Counted from the stretch's first letter, positions 42,280 through 50,763 are shown. The stretch is DNA of 64,000 nt from Diaminobutyricibacter sp049994905 (GCF_049994905.1 NZ_CP188258.1:3782001-3846000); one strand, 5' to 3'. The notes: generated by a model from the letters alone, not told the origin. Program-made: numbers and translations.

Positions 42280-42875
42280 TCGACCTCCAGCAGCAGAACG
42301 CGCGATGTATTCTCGCCTGGAGTCAGTCCTGCCCACGCCCACGGTGTGACCTCTCGCTCGACAAGGCCGATCTTTCCGCAGAGGGTTGGCTCAGGAGACA
42401 TATTTGTGGTCGTGGGCCAACGCGAGTCTGCGAGCGCTGCAGTCAGGCACACGACGGTACCGCTGTCGGCGCACACGTGCCACTGCGTGCTCTCGGCATC
42501 TGCGTACAGCATTCCGAGTTCAATCGCCTGGGCGCGAGATTGACGATCCCAACCGAATAGGTTGTCGGAGCGGCTATGCGGGAAGAGGGCGCCCGAGCGC
42601 CAGCGTGCGTCGTTCAACACAAATGGTTCGTACGAAGGCTCGCGTGGCGACTTCGTAAAGAACGCCCATTGTTGCGGCGAGATCGTTTGAACCGCAGGGC
42701 GTAATGTGCGCTGCCATTGCGATGTCAAGACGTTGTCCTCTTGGTTGGTGTGAAAGACCACGAGGGCACCCACGACCCACAGTGCCCCAAGTACAGCGAG
42801 CACGACGCCTGAACGATACGGCGAAGTTACTGGAGCAGTGTCAGTGAGGGCGAGATCAGCTGAACGCTCTGGCAA
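42273..42875 (-). CDS. SdpA-like maturation protein
   Basis: The 200-residue protein has one membrane anchor (GVVLAVLGALWVVGALVVFH, about residues 23-42). The rest carries SPQQWAFFTKSPREP and NLFGWDRQSRAQAIELGML, the conserved blocks of SdpA-family proteins, plus three or more cysteines (CADSGTVVC, LCGK). The only in-frame start upstream of the anchor is TTG 42875, which overlaps the sdpC-like 3' end by 20 bp; this start is uncertain. In Bacillus SdpA works with SdpB to mature the SDP peptide. Confidence 0.78.
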   Translation of the reverse strand: MPERSADLALTDTAPVTSPYRSGVVLAVLGALWVVGALVVFHTNQEDNVLTSQWQRTLRPAVQTISPQQWAFFTKSPREPSYEPFVLNDARWRSGALFPHSRSDNLFGWDRQSRAQAIELGMLYADAESTQWHVCADSGTVVCLTAALADSRWPTTTNMSPEPTLCGKIGLVEREVTPWAWAGLTPGENTSRVLLLEVEC

Positions 42876-43491
42876 TGTCAGCCACCCACTGCTCGTAGCT
42901 CAAGCTGACCCCCACTGGCCCACTACTGCCGGTACGCGCTGGATACATCACTGTTTGCGTCGCGACCGCGGCGGTGACGAGAACTGCTGCCACTCCGACG
43001 ACGAGCCCGGCGACTGCGAAGAGGACGACCTGAATCGCCGCGAATCGTGAAGACATCGCAGCCCCGGTCGCACCCGTAGCGTCGATATGTCCTAGAGCTT
43101 GCAAGGAGTCTGCGATTCGGCCGCCGGCCTCGCGGAGCGCGCCGTCGATCCTTTTGACATCAGCGCTAATGACCGAGCCCCCGAATCGTGCGAAGAACGA
43201 TTCGTCGGCTTCGCGGATGTGTCGAGACAGTTGGTCGACGACCTCTGCGACCTCGGGCGTTTGAGTGAGAATAGGCGCTAACGGGCCGAGCTCTCTCGCG
43301 AGGGAGCCTTGCCCGAAGATGAGCGCTCGGAAGATCTCCTCGCCTGTTCGCTCGTGAAGCCTGTTCTTCTCCTGGGCCGCGCTACTGGCGAGCGAGGGTC
43401 GCGGGGCTGCCGCATGGGCGACTCCGCCGACCCCGCACATGGCGACGATAGCGACAGTAGCTGCTGCAATGGAAAGTCGTGCACGTTTCAT
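42856..43491 (-). CDS. SdpC-like antimicrobial peptide precursor
   Basis: The 211-residue protein starts at ATG 43491 after GGAAGG. A signal peptide covers residues 1-27 (cleavage after AHA). The block TGEEIFRALIFGQGSLARE (residues 49-67) is close to GEDYFRGLLFGQGEV of Bacillus SdpC. A hydrophobic core at residues 151-182 (FAAIQVVLFAVAGLVVGVAA and onward) lies just where SdpC carries its 42-residue killing peptide (141-182). Unlike the Bacillus toxin, the mature region has no cysteine, so no disulfide can form. It heads the operon sdpC-A-B-immunity. Confidence 0.8.
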   Translation of the reverse strand: MKRARLSIAAATVAIVAMCGVGGVAHAAAPRPSLASSAAQEKNRLHERTGEEIFRALIFGQGSLARELGPLAPILTQTPEVAEVVDQLSRHIREADESFFARFGGSVISADVKRIDGALREAGGRIADSLQALGHIDATGATGAAMSSRFAAIQVVLFAVAGLVVGVAAVLVTAAVATQTVMYPARTGSSGPVGVSLSYEQWVADIARAFS

Positions 43492-43955
43492 CTGGGGCCT
43501 TCCGTTGTGATCCGACCGCGTTACCCACCCGGAGAGCTCGCAGTCCAATGCTGCCTTCGGGTCGTGCGTCGCGCTGGTTCTAGGGCACGCCAAACCGGCG
43601 TATCACTTGGAAAGAGACAACGCTGTCTGCCCCATAACGCGAAAACCTAGAAATGTCACAAACTGCGGACACGTTTCTCGCTCTCCGTGACCTTCCCGAC
43701 ACCGCACCCGTCGTGATCGGTGGCCGCGATTTTGACGACGCCACGAAGCCGTTCAGGGCTGATCCGATCGGATCTGGTCGGACACCAACGGAGTCCTTGG
43801 CGGCCACCTATGTCCGGCAGCGATGGAATCGGGCTGGTCCAGGGGCTGAGAAGCCCGCCGCTACGCTTCCAACCATCTTCTTCCCCGGCCAGGCCAGCTG
43901 ACGTTCAGCAAAGTCCAGCCGCGCCGTGAGCTGGACCAAAGCTCCATTCGCGCAG
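43492..43955. other. Gene-poor stretch upstream of the SDP-like operon
   Basis: The 464 bp between the sdpC-like start and the SRAP pseudogene must contain the operon promoter on the minus strand, but I see no convincing boxes. An 82-codon plus-strand reading frame (43653-43901) has no ribosome site and no family I recognise. Base composition is lower in G+C than the flanks, in keeping with acquired or decayed DNA. Confidence 0.5.
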
Positions 43956-44510
43956 CTTAGATTCGCCCGGTGAGCTCGGGGCCGTCTGCGCCGAACGGCA
44001 GCTTGTCGACCTGGTACGCCTCGAGTGTGGATGCCTCGGCGACGCCGGCGGCTACTGCATCTCCTGCGGCAGGATCACCGGATTTCGGTCGTGGATCTCA
44101 GCGAGAGTCTGTACAGCATCGGACGTCACGATCTCGAGGTCACGTGCCATCCTTCGTGGTCGTCCTTGCCGCGGTGTTCGGGCTCGCGCCACCACGAATA
44201 CAGGGTTGCGAAGCCCATGAGTTGGCCGTCCGGGTAGTGGATGAAGTGCGGGATCTTGTGACCCTTCTCCCCCTGCCACTCGTAGTAGCGGTTCGCGAGG
44301 ATGATCCCCCGCCTCGACTTCATCGACGTCTTCCAAAGCCCGTTGTCCATGAGTTTGTCGGCGCGTGCGTTGAAGGTGAACTTCGGCTTCATCTCAGACG
44401 GGCCCGGTGGCACGATCGACCAGAACGCCGACTCGAAGCGCAGCGTGCGATCCACGGGGCGCTCGGACGCGAGGAAGGGCGAGTGCTTGCCGGGTCGACA
44501 GTAACTACCC
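43956..44510 (-). pseudogene. SOS response-associated peptidase (SRAP/HMCES) pseudogene
   Basis: SRAP proteins crosslink to abasic sites through Cys2. Conserved pieces appear in order but in three frames: WSIVPPGPSEMKPKFTFNAR and GIILANRYYEWQ in one, then IVTSDAVQTLAEIHDRNPVI and LPQEM in a second, then YQVDKLPFGADGPELTG in a third, ending with TAA at 43956-43958. At least two frameshifts are needed, and the N-terminus with the catalytic Met-Cys-Gly is missing. The gene is therefore dead. It borders the SDP island on the right. Confidence 0.8.
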
Positions 44511-44559
44511 GAAAATCCGTCGGGACAGGGAGTTGGTGACGACCCGGCGGCAGTGCCGG

Positions 44560-45291
44560 TCAGCGGGCGGCGCGATATGCGGCGCGCTCGGCCGGGGACA
44601 GGTGCTCCGTGGCGTAGCTGAGCATGGTGCGGGGCATGGCGGCCGCATGCGCATCGAGGAAGCCGACCAGGACGGCACGGTCGACGCGTTTGCCGAGCTC
44701 GCGCAGCATCCAGCCGACCGCCTTCTGCATGAGGTCTTCGCGGTCGCCGAGCAGGCGCTCCGCCAGCGCGAGCGAGGTGGATGCGTCCCCGCGCCCGATG
44801 AACGCGAAAGTCGACAGGACGGCCACCCTCCGCTCCCAGAGCGCATCGCTCGCCGCGAGGGCGAAGAGCAGGTCGTGCGGGCGATCGACGAGGTATGCGC
44901 CGAGCACATTCGGAGCAGACAGGTCGACGAGGTCCCAGTTGTTCACCCGTCCGCGGCGCACGGCGGCCAGATAGAACGCCGCGAGACGCTCCCGCTGCTC
45001 GTCGTCGCGGGCCCTCGGGCGACTCGCACGGTCGAAGAGCCGGTTCAGGATGATGAGCCCGGCCAGCCGGTGCTCGTGCACCTCGCTGTCGAGCAGCGCT
45101 CCGATCTCGTCGAGGGGCAGGTCGGCGAAACGCTTCGCGACCGCGCGCGTCGCAGGCACCCGAACTCCGATGAAGACGTCGCCTTCGCCGTACTCGCCGG
45201 GACCTGTCTTGAAGTACCGCTGCAGGAAGACGGCATCTTCGGCGTCGGAGACCTCGGCGAGCGCATCCATCACTTCAACCGCTGTGCTCAT
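44560..45291 (-). CDS. DNA alkylation repair protein, AlkD-like HEAT-repeat family
   Basis: The 243-residue all-helical protein belongs to the AlkD/DNA_alkylation family, glycosylases that remove N3- and N7-alkylated purines without base flipping. VFIGVRVPATRAVAKRFADL, the WDLVDLSAP block (Trp and Asp of the active cleft), LWERRVAVLSTFAFI and DLMQKAVGWMLRELGKR are diagnostic. It starts at ATG 45291. The repair theme is shared with the neighbouring dead SRAP gene, but they are not in an operon. Confidence 0.88.
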   Translation of the reverse strand: MSTAVEVMDALAEVSDAEDAVFLQRYFKTGPGEYGEGDVFIGVRVPATRAVAKRFADLPLDEIGALLDSEVHEHRLAGLIILNRLFDRASRPRARDDEQRERLAAFYLAAVRRGRVNNWDLVDLSAPNVLGAYLVDRPHDLLFALAASDALWERRVAVLSTFAFIGRGDASTSLALAERLLGDREDLMQKAVGWMLRELGKRVDRAVLVGFLDAHAAAMPRTMLSYATEHLSPAERAAYRAAR

Positions 45292-45515
45292 GCCGCGAGC
45301 CTACTTACGCCTCCAGCTGTCCCGGGGAGGGTCGGAGGCGGGGCAGGAGGCCCGGGCGGCGGAAAAGTGCGCGGCGGAGCGCGCTGGCGCAACTATTCGC
45401 AGATGTCGGCAAGAAAACGCTCGACCTGCGCAGCTAGGCTCGAAACGGGTTCCTCACGGCGCCCGCAGAAATCATCGCCGCGCCCGCGGCTCGACCACGC
45501 GACGGGAGGTTCGCC

Positions 45516-46952
45516 ATGTCACAGTCCGTATCCCAGTTCGAAGCGGAAGCAATTGTCGGAGAGCCCGAGGTCGTCGAGGACGCACGTGGCGCTCGCGACG
45601 TCGCTGCGCATCCGGCCTGGCTCCGCCTCAAGGCGGCCGCCATCGCCGTGCAGGCATTGCAGGTCAAGGACGGCTCCGTTGCAGAGGAGGGCGACAAGGC
45701 CGCCGCGCAGGCGCAGGTCGCAGAGATCGTCGCTGCGATCGTCGTGCTCGCCCCTCTCTTCCCGCACGATCGCGCCTACCTCGACGCGCTCGTCGTCGAT
45801 TTCCGCCGGTGGTCCGACGAAGGTCTCGGAGTACCCGACTTCCTGGACTCGCTCAATGCGTTCCAGCCCCAGCAGCACCGCACCGACGGGCTGGGGCACC
45901 TCGTGGTCTTTCCCATGTACACGCAGAACGGCAGCACCGACCGCCTGGTCGAGGCCGTTCTCATCGAAGTCATCTGGCCGGAGTTCATCGGCGAGCTGGA
46001 GGCGGGCGACTACGGCAACAAGCTGTTCGTGCCCATCCGGTTCGTGGACTTCACGCCCGGTTACGACACGAACTCCGCCGTGCTGTTCCCGGAGACCGTG
46101 GCGATGCGCGAGATCCCGACGTTCACGTGGGGCGCGATCTTCCAGGATCGTGAGGCCGCGCGCTACCGCCGCGTGGTGCGTGCAGCAGCAGAGATCACGA
46201 AGCTCGAGCTGCCGGCCGATGCGGCGCGGATGCTGGACGACCAGTCGCTCACGGAGGAGACCTTCGTGATGTGGGATCTCATCCACGACCGCAGCCACAT
46301 GCGCGGCGACCTTCCGTTCGATCCGTTCATGATCAAGCAGCGCATGCCGTTCTTCCTGTACTCGCTCGAAGAGCTGCGGTGCGACCTGACGGCCTTCCGC
46401 GAGTCGGTGAAACTGGAACACGAGCTGTCGGCACTGCCGGATACGGTGCTGACGGATGCGCAGCGCCAGATCCGCGACCACGCTCACCTCGTGCAGTACG
46501 CGATCATCTTCGACCGCATCTTCCGGTTCGCGATCACCGGCAGCCGCGTGCGCAACTACGACGGCCTCGGCGGGCAGCTGCTGTTCGCGTGGATGCACCA
46601 GCACCACGTGCTGCACTGGACCGACACCCAGCTCACGATCGACTGGGCGGCCGTTCCGGAGGTCGTTGTCGCGCTCAGCGACCGCATCAACGACCTCTAC
46701 TGGCGTTCGATCGACCGCCCGAAGGTCGCGCACTGGCTCGCAGCGTACGAAATGCTCACCGAGACGGTCACGCCGAACCCGGCGTCGAACTGGGCTCGCG
46801 GGCTCCCGGACGAGGTGCTGGCCGGCCCTCCGAAGGGCTACACGGACCAGGTTCTGGACGACGAGTTCCCGCTGTCGATGTTCTACGAGGCGCTCAGCAA
46901 GAAGATGCTGAGCGTTATCGAGTCGACGGCCGGGATCCGCGGCGACGACTGA
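45516..46952 (+). CDS. DUF6421-family protein
   Basis: This 478-residue soluble protein fits DUF6421, an actinobacterial family of unknown function. Recognisable parts are LGHLVVFPMYTQNGSTDRLV, FVPIRFVDFTPGYDTNSAVL and MWDLIHDRSHMRGDLPFDPF, whose HDRSH could bind metal. There is no signal peptide or membrane helix. An SDR gene follows after 7 bp and a threonine aldolase after that, an arrangement I recall from other actinobacteria, suggesting a common pathway. Confidence 0.8.
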   Translation: MSQSVSQFEAEAIVGEPEVVEDARGARDVAAHPAWLRLKAAAIAVQALQVKDGSVAEEGDKAAAQAQVAEIVAAIVVLAPLFPHDRAYLDALVVDFRRWSDEGLGVPDFLDSLNAFQPQQHRTDGLGHLVVFPMYTQNGSTDRLVEAVLIEVIWPEFIGELEAGDYGNKLFVPIRFVDFTPGYDTNSAVLFPETVAMREIPTFTWGAIFQDREAARYRRVVRAAAEITKLELPADAARMLDDQSLTEETFVMWDLIHDRSHMRGDLPFDPFMIKQRMPFFLYSLEELRCDLTAFRESVKLEHELSALPDTVLTDAQRQIRDHAHLVQYAIIFDRIFRFAITGSRVRNYDGLGGQLLFAWMHQHHVLHWTDTQLTIDWAAVPEVVVALSDRINDLYWRSIDRPKVAHWLAAYEMLTETVTPNPASNWARGLPDEVLAGPPKGYTDQVLDDEFPLSMFYEALSKKMLSVIESTAGIRGDD

Positions 46953-46959
46953 GCATCCG

Positions 46960-47634
46960 ATGGCTGAGGGAGTGCGTGGCCGCACGGTTCTCATCGCCGG
47001 GGCGACCAGCGCGAGCGGCGAAGCCGTCGCGTCCGCGCTGGTCGCCGCGGGGGCGATGGTGCTCGCGGTGGGCACGCGGCCGGATGCCCTGGAGCGCCTC
47101 GAACAGGCGGTTTCGGGAGTCGACACCCGGGTCTGCGATCTCGCCGACCGGTCCGCCGTGGCGGAACTGGCGATGCGTGTCCACCTGAAGTTCGGTCCCA
47201 TCGACGGGCTGGTGCACCTGGTCGGCGGCTGGCGCGGCGGAGGCGGTATCCCCGGGCAGACGGATGAGGACTGGGAGTTCCTCGAGCGCTCATTCACGAC
47301 GCTGCGGAACACGACCCGGGTGTTCTACGACGACCTCGTCGCGTCACCGGCCGGGCGGCTGGCGATCGTCTCGGCGACCGCTGTCGAGCATCCGTTGGCC
47401 GGTGGTGCGAACTACGCGGCTGCCAAGGCGGCGGGAGACGCGTGGACACGCGCGGTGGCGCAGGGTTTCCGCAAGGAGGCGCCGAATGCGGCCGCCGCGA
47501 TCTTCGTGGTGAAGGCGCTTGCCGGGCTCGAGGGCCTGCTCGCGGAGCGCGTGGTCGGTCTCTGGGATGCCGATCCCTCCACAATCAACGGCGTGCGGCA
47601 GCTGCTCACAGCTCCGGATGCCGTGACTCCGTGA
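46960..47634 (+). CDS. Short-chain dehydrogenase/reductase
   Basis: The 224-residue SDR has VLIAGATSASGEAVASALVA (nucleotide loop, with SASG instead of the usual xGxG), LVHLVGGWRGGGG, IVSATAVEHPLAGGANYAAA with catalytic Ser, Tyr and Lys (YAAAK). GGWRGG is typical for the SDRs that accompany DUF6421. The start lies 7 bp after the DUF6421 stop, so it is in the same operon. Substrate unknown. Confidence 0.82.
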   Translation: MAEGVRGRTVLIAGATSASGEAVASALVAAGAMVLAVGTRPDALERLEQAVSGVDTRVCDLADRSAVAELAMRVHLKFGPIDGLVHLVGGWRGGGGIPGQTDEDWEFLERSFTTLRNTTRVFYDDLVASPAGRLAIVSATAVEHPLAGGANYAAAKAAGDAWTRAVAQGFRKEAPNAAAAIFVVKALAGLEGLLAERVVGLWDADPSTINGVRQLLTAPDAVTP

Positions 47635-47661
47635 GCCCCGAAGTTACGCAAGGATAGACGA

Positions 47662-48732
47662 GTGACTCTGCAACTCCATGACCTGAACCTGCGCGGATTC
47701 GCGTCCGACAACTACGCCGGCGTGCATCCCGAGATCCTCGACGCCCTCGCGGCCGCCAACGAGGGCCACCAGATCGCGTACGGCGAAGATGTCTATACGG
47801 CCCGGCTGCACGAGGTGTTCGAACAGCATTTCGGCGCAGGTGTCCAGGTGTTCCCGGTCTTCAACGGCACCGGCGCCAACGTCGTCGGGCTGCAGTCGAT
47901 GATCCCCCGATGGGGCGCTGTCGTGTGCGCGAAGACCGCACACATCAACACCGACGAGGCCGGCGCGCCCGAGCGGGTCGCCGGCATCAAGCTGCTGCCG
48001 ATCGAGACGCCCGACGGCAAGCTGACGCCCGACCTCATCGACCGCGAGGCCTGGGGCTGGGGCGACGAACACCGCGCACAGCCTCTTGTCGTGTCGATCA
48101 CGCAGACCACCGAGCTGGGCACCGCGTACTCCGTCGACGAGGTCAGGGCGATCGCCGACCACGTTCACGGGCTGGGCATGAAGCTCCACATGGACGGGGC
48201 GCGCATCTCGAACGCCGCAGCAACCCTCGGTGTCCCCCTGCGGGCGTTCACCCGCGACGCCGGCGTCGACGTGCTGAGCTTCGGCGGAACCAAGAACGGA
48301 ATGCTCTACGGCGAGGCCGTCGTGGTGCTGAACCCCGAAGCTTCAGAGGGGCTCATCTATCTGCGCAAGCTGAACATGCAGCTCGCGTCGAAGATGCGCT
48401 TCATCTCGGCCCAGCTCATCGCCCTGCTGACCGACGAGCTCTGGCTGCGCTCCGCTTCGCACGCGAACGCCATGGCCGCGCGGCTTCGCACGGCGCTCGA
48501 AGACGGCGTCGCGAGCGGGGAGATCACCGGTGTCGGCTTCAGCCAGGCGACCCAGGCCAACGCGGTCTTCGCCACGCTCCCGGCCGGAGTCGCGGACAGG
48601 CTCCGCGGCCACTTCCGCTTCTACGACTGGGACGCCGCGCGTAACGAAGTGCGGTGGATGTGCTCGTTCGACACGACCGAGGCAGACATCGACGCTTTCG
48701 TCGCGGCACTGAAGTTCGAGCTGCACGCGTAG
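47662..48732 (+). CDS. Low-specificity L-threonine aldolase
   Basis: This fold-type I PLP enzyme (356 residues, GTG start 47662) splits L-threonine or allo-threonine into glycine and acetaldehyde. FASDNYAGVHPEILDAL, HINTDEAGAPERVAG, LHMDGARISNAA (Asp to the pyridine) and LSFGGTKNGMLYGEAVV, where GGTKNG holds the PLP lysine, are characteristic. It is the third gene after DUF6421 and an SDR. Hairpins end the transcript. Confidence 0.92.
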   Translation: MTLQLHDLNLRGFASDNYAGVHPEILDALAAANEGHQIAYGEDVYTARLHEVFEQHFGAGVQVFPVFNGTGANVVGLQSMIPRWGAVVCAKTAHINTDEAGAPERVAGIKLLPIETPDGKLTPDLIDREAWGWGDEHRAQPLVVSITQTTELGTAYSVDEVRAIADHVHGLGMKLHMDGARISNAAATLGVPLRAFTRDAGVDVLSFGGTKNGMLYGEAVVVLNPEASEGLIYLRKLNMQLASKMRFISAQLIALLTDELWLRSASHANAMAARLRTALEDGVASGEITGVGFSQATQANAVFATLPAGVADRLRGHFRFYDWDAARNEVRWMCSFDTTEADIDAFVAALKFELHA

Positions 48733-48733
48733 G

Positions 48734-48766
48734 TTCTTGCGAGGATCGGTTCGAATCCTCCGAGAA
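48734..48766 (+). terminator. Stem-loop directly after the threonine aldolase gene
   Basis: TTCTTGCGAGGAT pairs, with one bulge and one mismatch, with ATCCTCCGAGAA around CGGTTCGA. It begins 2 bp after the stop. A T-run is short, so it may act with the next hairpin. Confidence 0.5.
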
Positions 48767-48820
48767 TTTCGCAGCGTGACCCAGAAGAGGGTCAACGTGA
48801 CACTCGTACTGGGGTACAAA

Positions 48821-48856
48821 CCGTGTCCTCATTTTGACCTACACGGGTCCTTTTTT
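48821..48856 (+). terminator. Rho-independent-like terminator
   Basis: CCGTGT (48821-48826) pairs with ACACGG (48841-48846), and six T follow at 48851-48856 after GTCC. This is the clearest intrinsic terminator for the DUF6421-SDR-aldolase operon. The 14-nt loop is large. Confidence 0.55.
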
Positions 48857-48914
48857 CTGTAGGCTTCAAGAGTCGGCACGGAACCCGAATAATCCTTGGC
48901 GATACCCCGAACGC

Positions 48915-48958
48915 ATGACGGGATGTGAGGGCCTCCTAGGGCCCGCGCACCCCGTCAT
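48915..48958. other. Strong structured element between convergent genes, possible small RNA
   Basis: ATGACGGG (48915-48922) pairs with CCCGTCAT (48951-48958); inside, GGGCC (48929-48933) pairs with GGCCC (48940-48944), with GTG/CAC closing part of the internal loop. The rest of 48733-49039 has no gene. A poor promoter-like TTGACC (48834) with TAGGCT (48860) lies upstream. It does not match any RNA family I know, and may simply be a terminator. Confidence 0.35.
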
Positions 48959-49039
48959 CGTGGGTTAAGGGGCCGAATGCGGTCGAGACCACCACGGTCG
49001 TCATCGGCAACTGAGGTCGCCGGGGCCGGACGGCCGGGG

Positions 49040-49771
49040 TCACTCGGCGCGCGAGACGATGTCCCGCATGGCGGCCACCTGCAGATGGCCCGCCTCGACC
49101 AGGTTCGTCAGCGTCGGGTAGTCCTCCGCCTTGACGGCGACCTTCATCTCCGCGACCAGGCTGGTCAACGCCTCATTGGCCGCGGTCCACTCCTCAGCGA
49201 TGTTCTCCGGCGACTTGAGCGCCTTCAGCTGCTTGGCATTGAGGGCGAGCCTGGCGGCGTTGGCGACGACGAGCGGGTTGTTGAACTCCGACATCGCGGT
49301 CGACATCGCGTTCAGCCCCTTCTCGAAATCGTTCAGGTGCTTGCCCGCGGCGGACTTGAAGCGGGCCGGGTCGACGGCCGGCGGGGCGGTGCTCGGAGGC
49401 GGCGTCGGCTCGGCGGACGACTCCGGGCTCGGCTCGGCCGTCGGCACGGGAGTCGGCGTGAGGGTCGACTCGGGCGTCGGTACTGTTGTCGGTGCTGTCG
49501 TCGGCACGGGCGTCGGCTCCGGTGTCGGCTCAGCCGGGACGGTTGCCGACGGCGTCTCGGATGGGGTCACGAGAGGCAGTGCCGGAGACGGCGTCGGAGT
49601 CTGCGTGGTCGCGGCCGTCTGCGCTTCGATGGTCGCGATCTCCGTCGCCGCGGTGGTGACGCCGGCGATCAGGAGAATCGCGATCACGATCGCGGACGCG
49701 ATGAACCAGCCGCGTTTCCACAGCGGTTTCTTCGGCGCAGTGTCAGGTCCATCGGGATCGAATTCGGACAT
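49040..49771 (-). CDS. Membrane-anchored protein with Pro/Thr-rich linker and helical outer domain
   Basis: I do not recognise this 243-residue protein. ATG 49771 gives a short cytoplasmic head, one membrane helix (GWFIASAIVIAILLIAGVTT, about 21-40), a linker of some 80 residues made of Pro, Thr, Ser and Glu repeats (PTPEPTPVPTTAPTTVPTP), and a C-terminal helical domain of about 100 residues (SAAGKHLNDFEKGLNAMSTA). The linker would span the cell wall. Similar layouts occur in many actinobacterial surface proteins of unknown function. Confidence 0.7.
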   Translation of the reverse strand: MSEFDPDGPDTAPKKPLWKRGWFIASAIVIAILLIAGVTTAATEIATIEAQTAATTQTPTPSPALPLVTPSETPSATVPAEPTPEPTPVPTTAPTTVPTPESTLTPTPVPTAEPSPESSAEPTPPPSTAPPAVDPARFKSAAGKHLNDFEKGLNAMSTAMSEFNNPLVVANAARLALNAKQLKALKSPENIAEEWTAANEALTSLVAEMKVAVKAEDYPTLTNLVEAGHLQVAAMRDIVSRAE

Positions 49772-49865
49772 GAGGACCCTCTCGCGCATCGAACGGGACG
49801 ACTCACTGTGCCACGCGTCGCCGCCATCCTGAATCACTCCGATCGGGTGATCCCGTTCGGCGCGA

Positions 49866-50666
49866 TCATGCGGTGAAGTCTGGCGCCGTCCAGTACGAGT
49901 AGCCCGACACGGTCTCGAATGCGAGACTGCGATAGAGGGCGATCGCGGATGCGTTCCCGGCGAGCACCTGGAGCCACATCCGGTCGACACCCCGGTCGGC
50001 GGCCTCGCGAGCCAGGGCTGCGATGAGGTGACGGGCCAGACCGCGGCGCCGCGCATCCGGTCGTGTTGCCAGGGCGTAGAGCCCGGCCCAGTCGTCGACG
50101 AAGGCCAGCCGGGCTGTCGCCACGACGCCGTGGCGATCCCGGATCGAGGCATAGCGGGCCGGTGCGCCGGACAGGATCCGGCGTGCGAACTCGCGCTCGG
50201 CGTCGCCCCCGCGGCCGTCGACACTCCACCAGAGCGCCATCCAGTCGTCATCCGGTGCGCCGTCGACGGAGACGCTGACCGTACCGGTCCCGTCGACTGC
50301 CGTGACAGGGAGGACCGATGCGGATGCCGCGACCCGGCCGACGTCAGCGACCTGGATGAGCGTGTGGGAGTCCTCGACATACCCCCGGGCATCCAGACGC
50401 CTGGCCAGGCCTTCGGGGCGGGACGCAGGGCTCAGCTGGAACGTCGGGGTGAGGCCCCGGTCGCGGTAGACCTCCTCGACCTCGGTGATCGCATCGTCCA
50501 GGTTGTCGACCTCGCCGCGCGGAAGCACCGAGTTGGCGCGCTTCGTCACACCGCCGCCCCAGCGGACCACCCAGCTCCCGACGGAACGTGTCTCCAGTGC
50601 CGGCCACGCCCGGTCAGCGAGGTCGTCGAGCTGGGCGGCGGTCTTCGCTGAAGAGAATTCCGGCAT
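49866..50666 (-). CDS. GNAT-family N-acetyltransferase
   Basis: The 266-residue protein has an N-terminal domain (RSVGSWVVRWGGGVTKRANS) common to actinobacterial GNAT fusions and a C-terminal GNAT with the acetyl-CoA loop ATRPDARRRGLARHLIAALA and QVLAGNASAIALYRSLAF. The substrate is unknown. It precedes the Pro/Thr-linker gene by 94 bp on the same strand. Confidence 0.86.
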   Translation of the reverse strand: MPEFSSAKTAAQLDDLADRAWPALETRSVGSWVVRWGGGVTKRANSVLPRGEVDNLDDAITEVEEVYRDRGLTPTFQLSPASRPEGLARRLDARGYVEDSHTLIQVADVGRVAASASVLPVTAVDGTGTVSVSVDGAPDDDWMALWWSVDGRGGDAEREFARRILSGAPARYASIRDRHGVVATARLAFVDDWAGLYALATRPDARRRGLARHLIAALAREAADRGVDRMWLQVLAGNASAIALYRSLAFETVSGYSYWTAPDFTA

Positions 50667-50763
50667 GGATGAATCTTATGCATGTGTATGGAATAAACGG
50701 GCCCTGGATGCGTTGTGAGATGCAGGCAATGGCGCCATCCCCGTTCAGACCACAGGAGGCACA

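Noticed and set aside
43653..43901. 82-codon plus-strand reading frame
   Set aside because: No ribosome site, no recognisable family and it lies in decayed DNA; not called as a gene.
39600..44520. Intact prophage or transposon
   Set aside because: No transposase, phage structural gene, terminal repeats or complete integrase is visible; only fragments remain.
48748..48758. GGTTCGAATCC, like a tRNA T-loop
   Set aside because: The flanks do not pair as a T-stem, and no acceptor, D or anticodon arm is present; the bases belong to a stem-loop after the aldolase gene.
48977..49876. 299-codon plus-strand frame opposite the Pro/Thr-linker gene
   Set aside because: It is the low-complexity complement of the linker and has no start signal.
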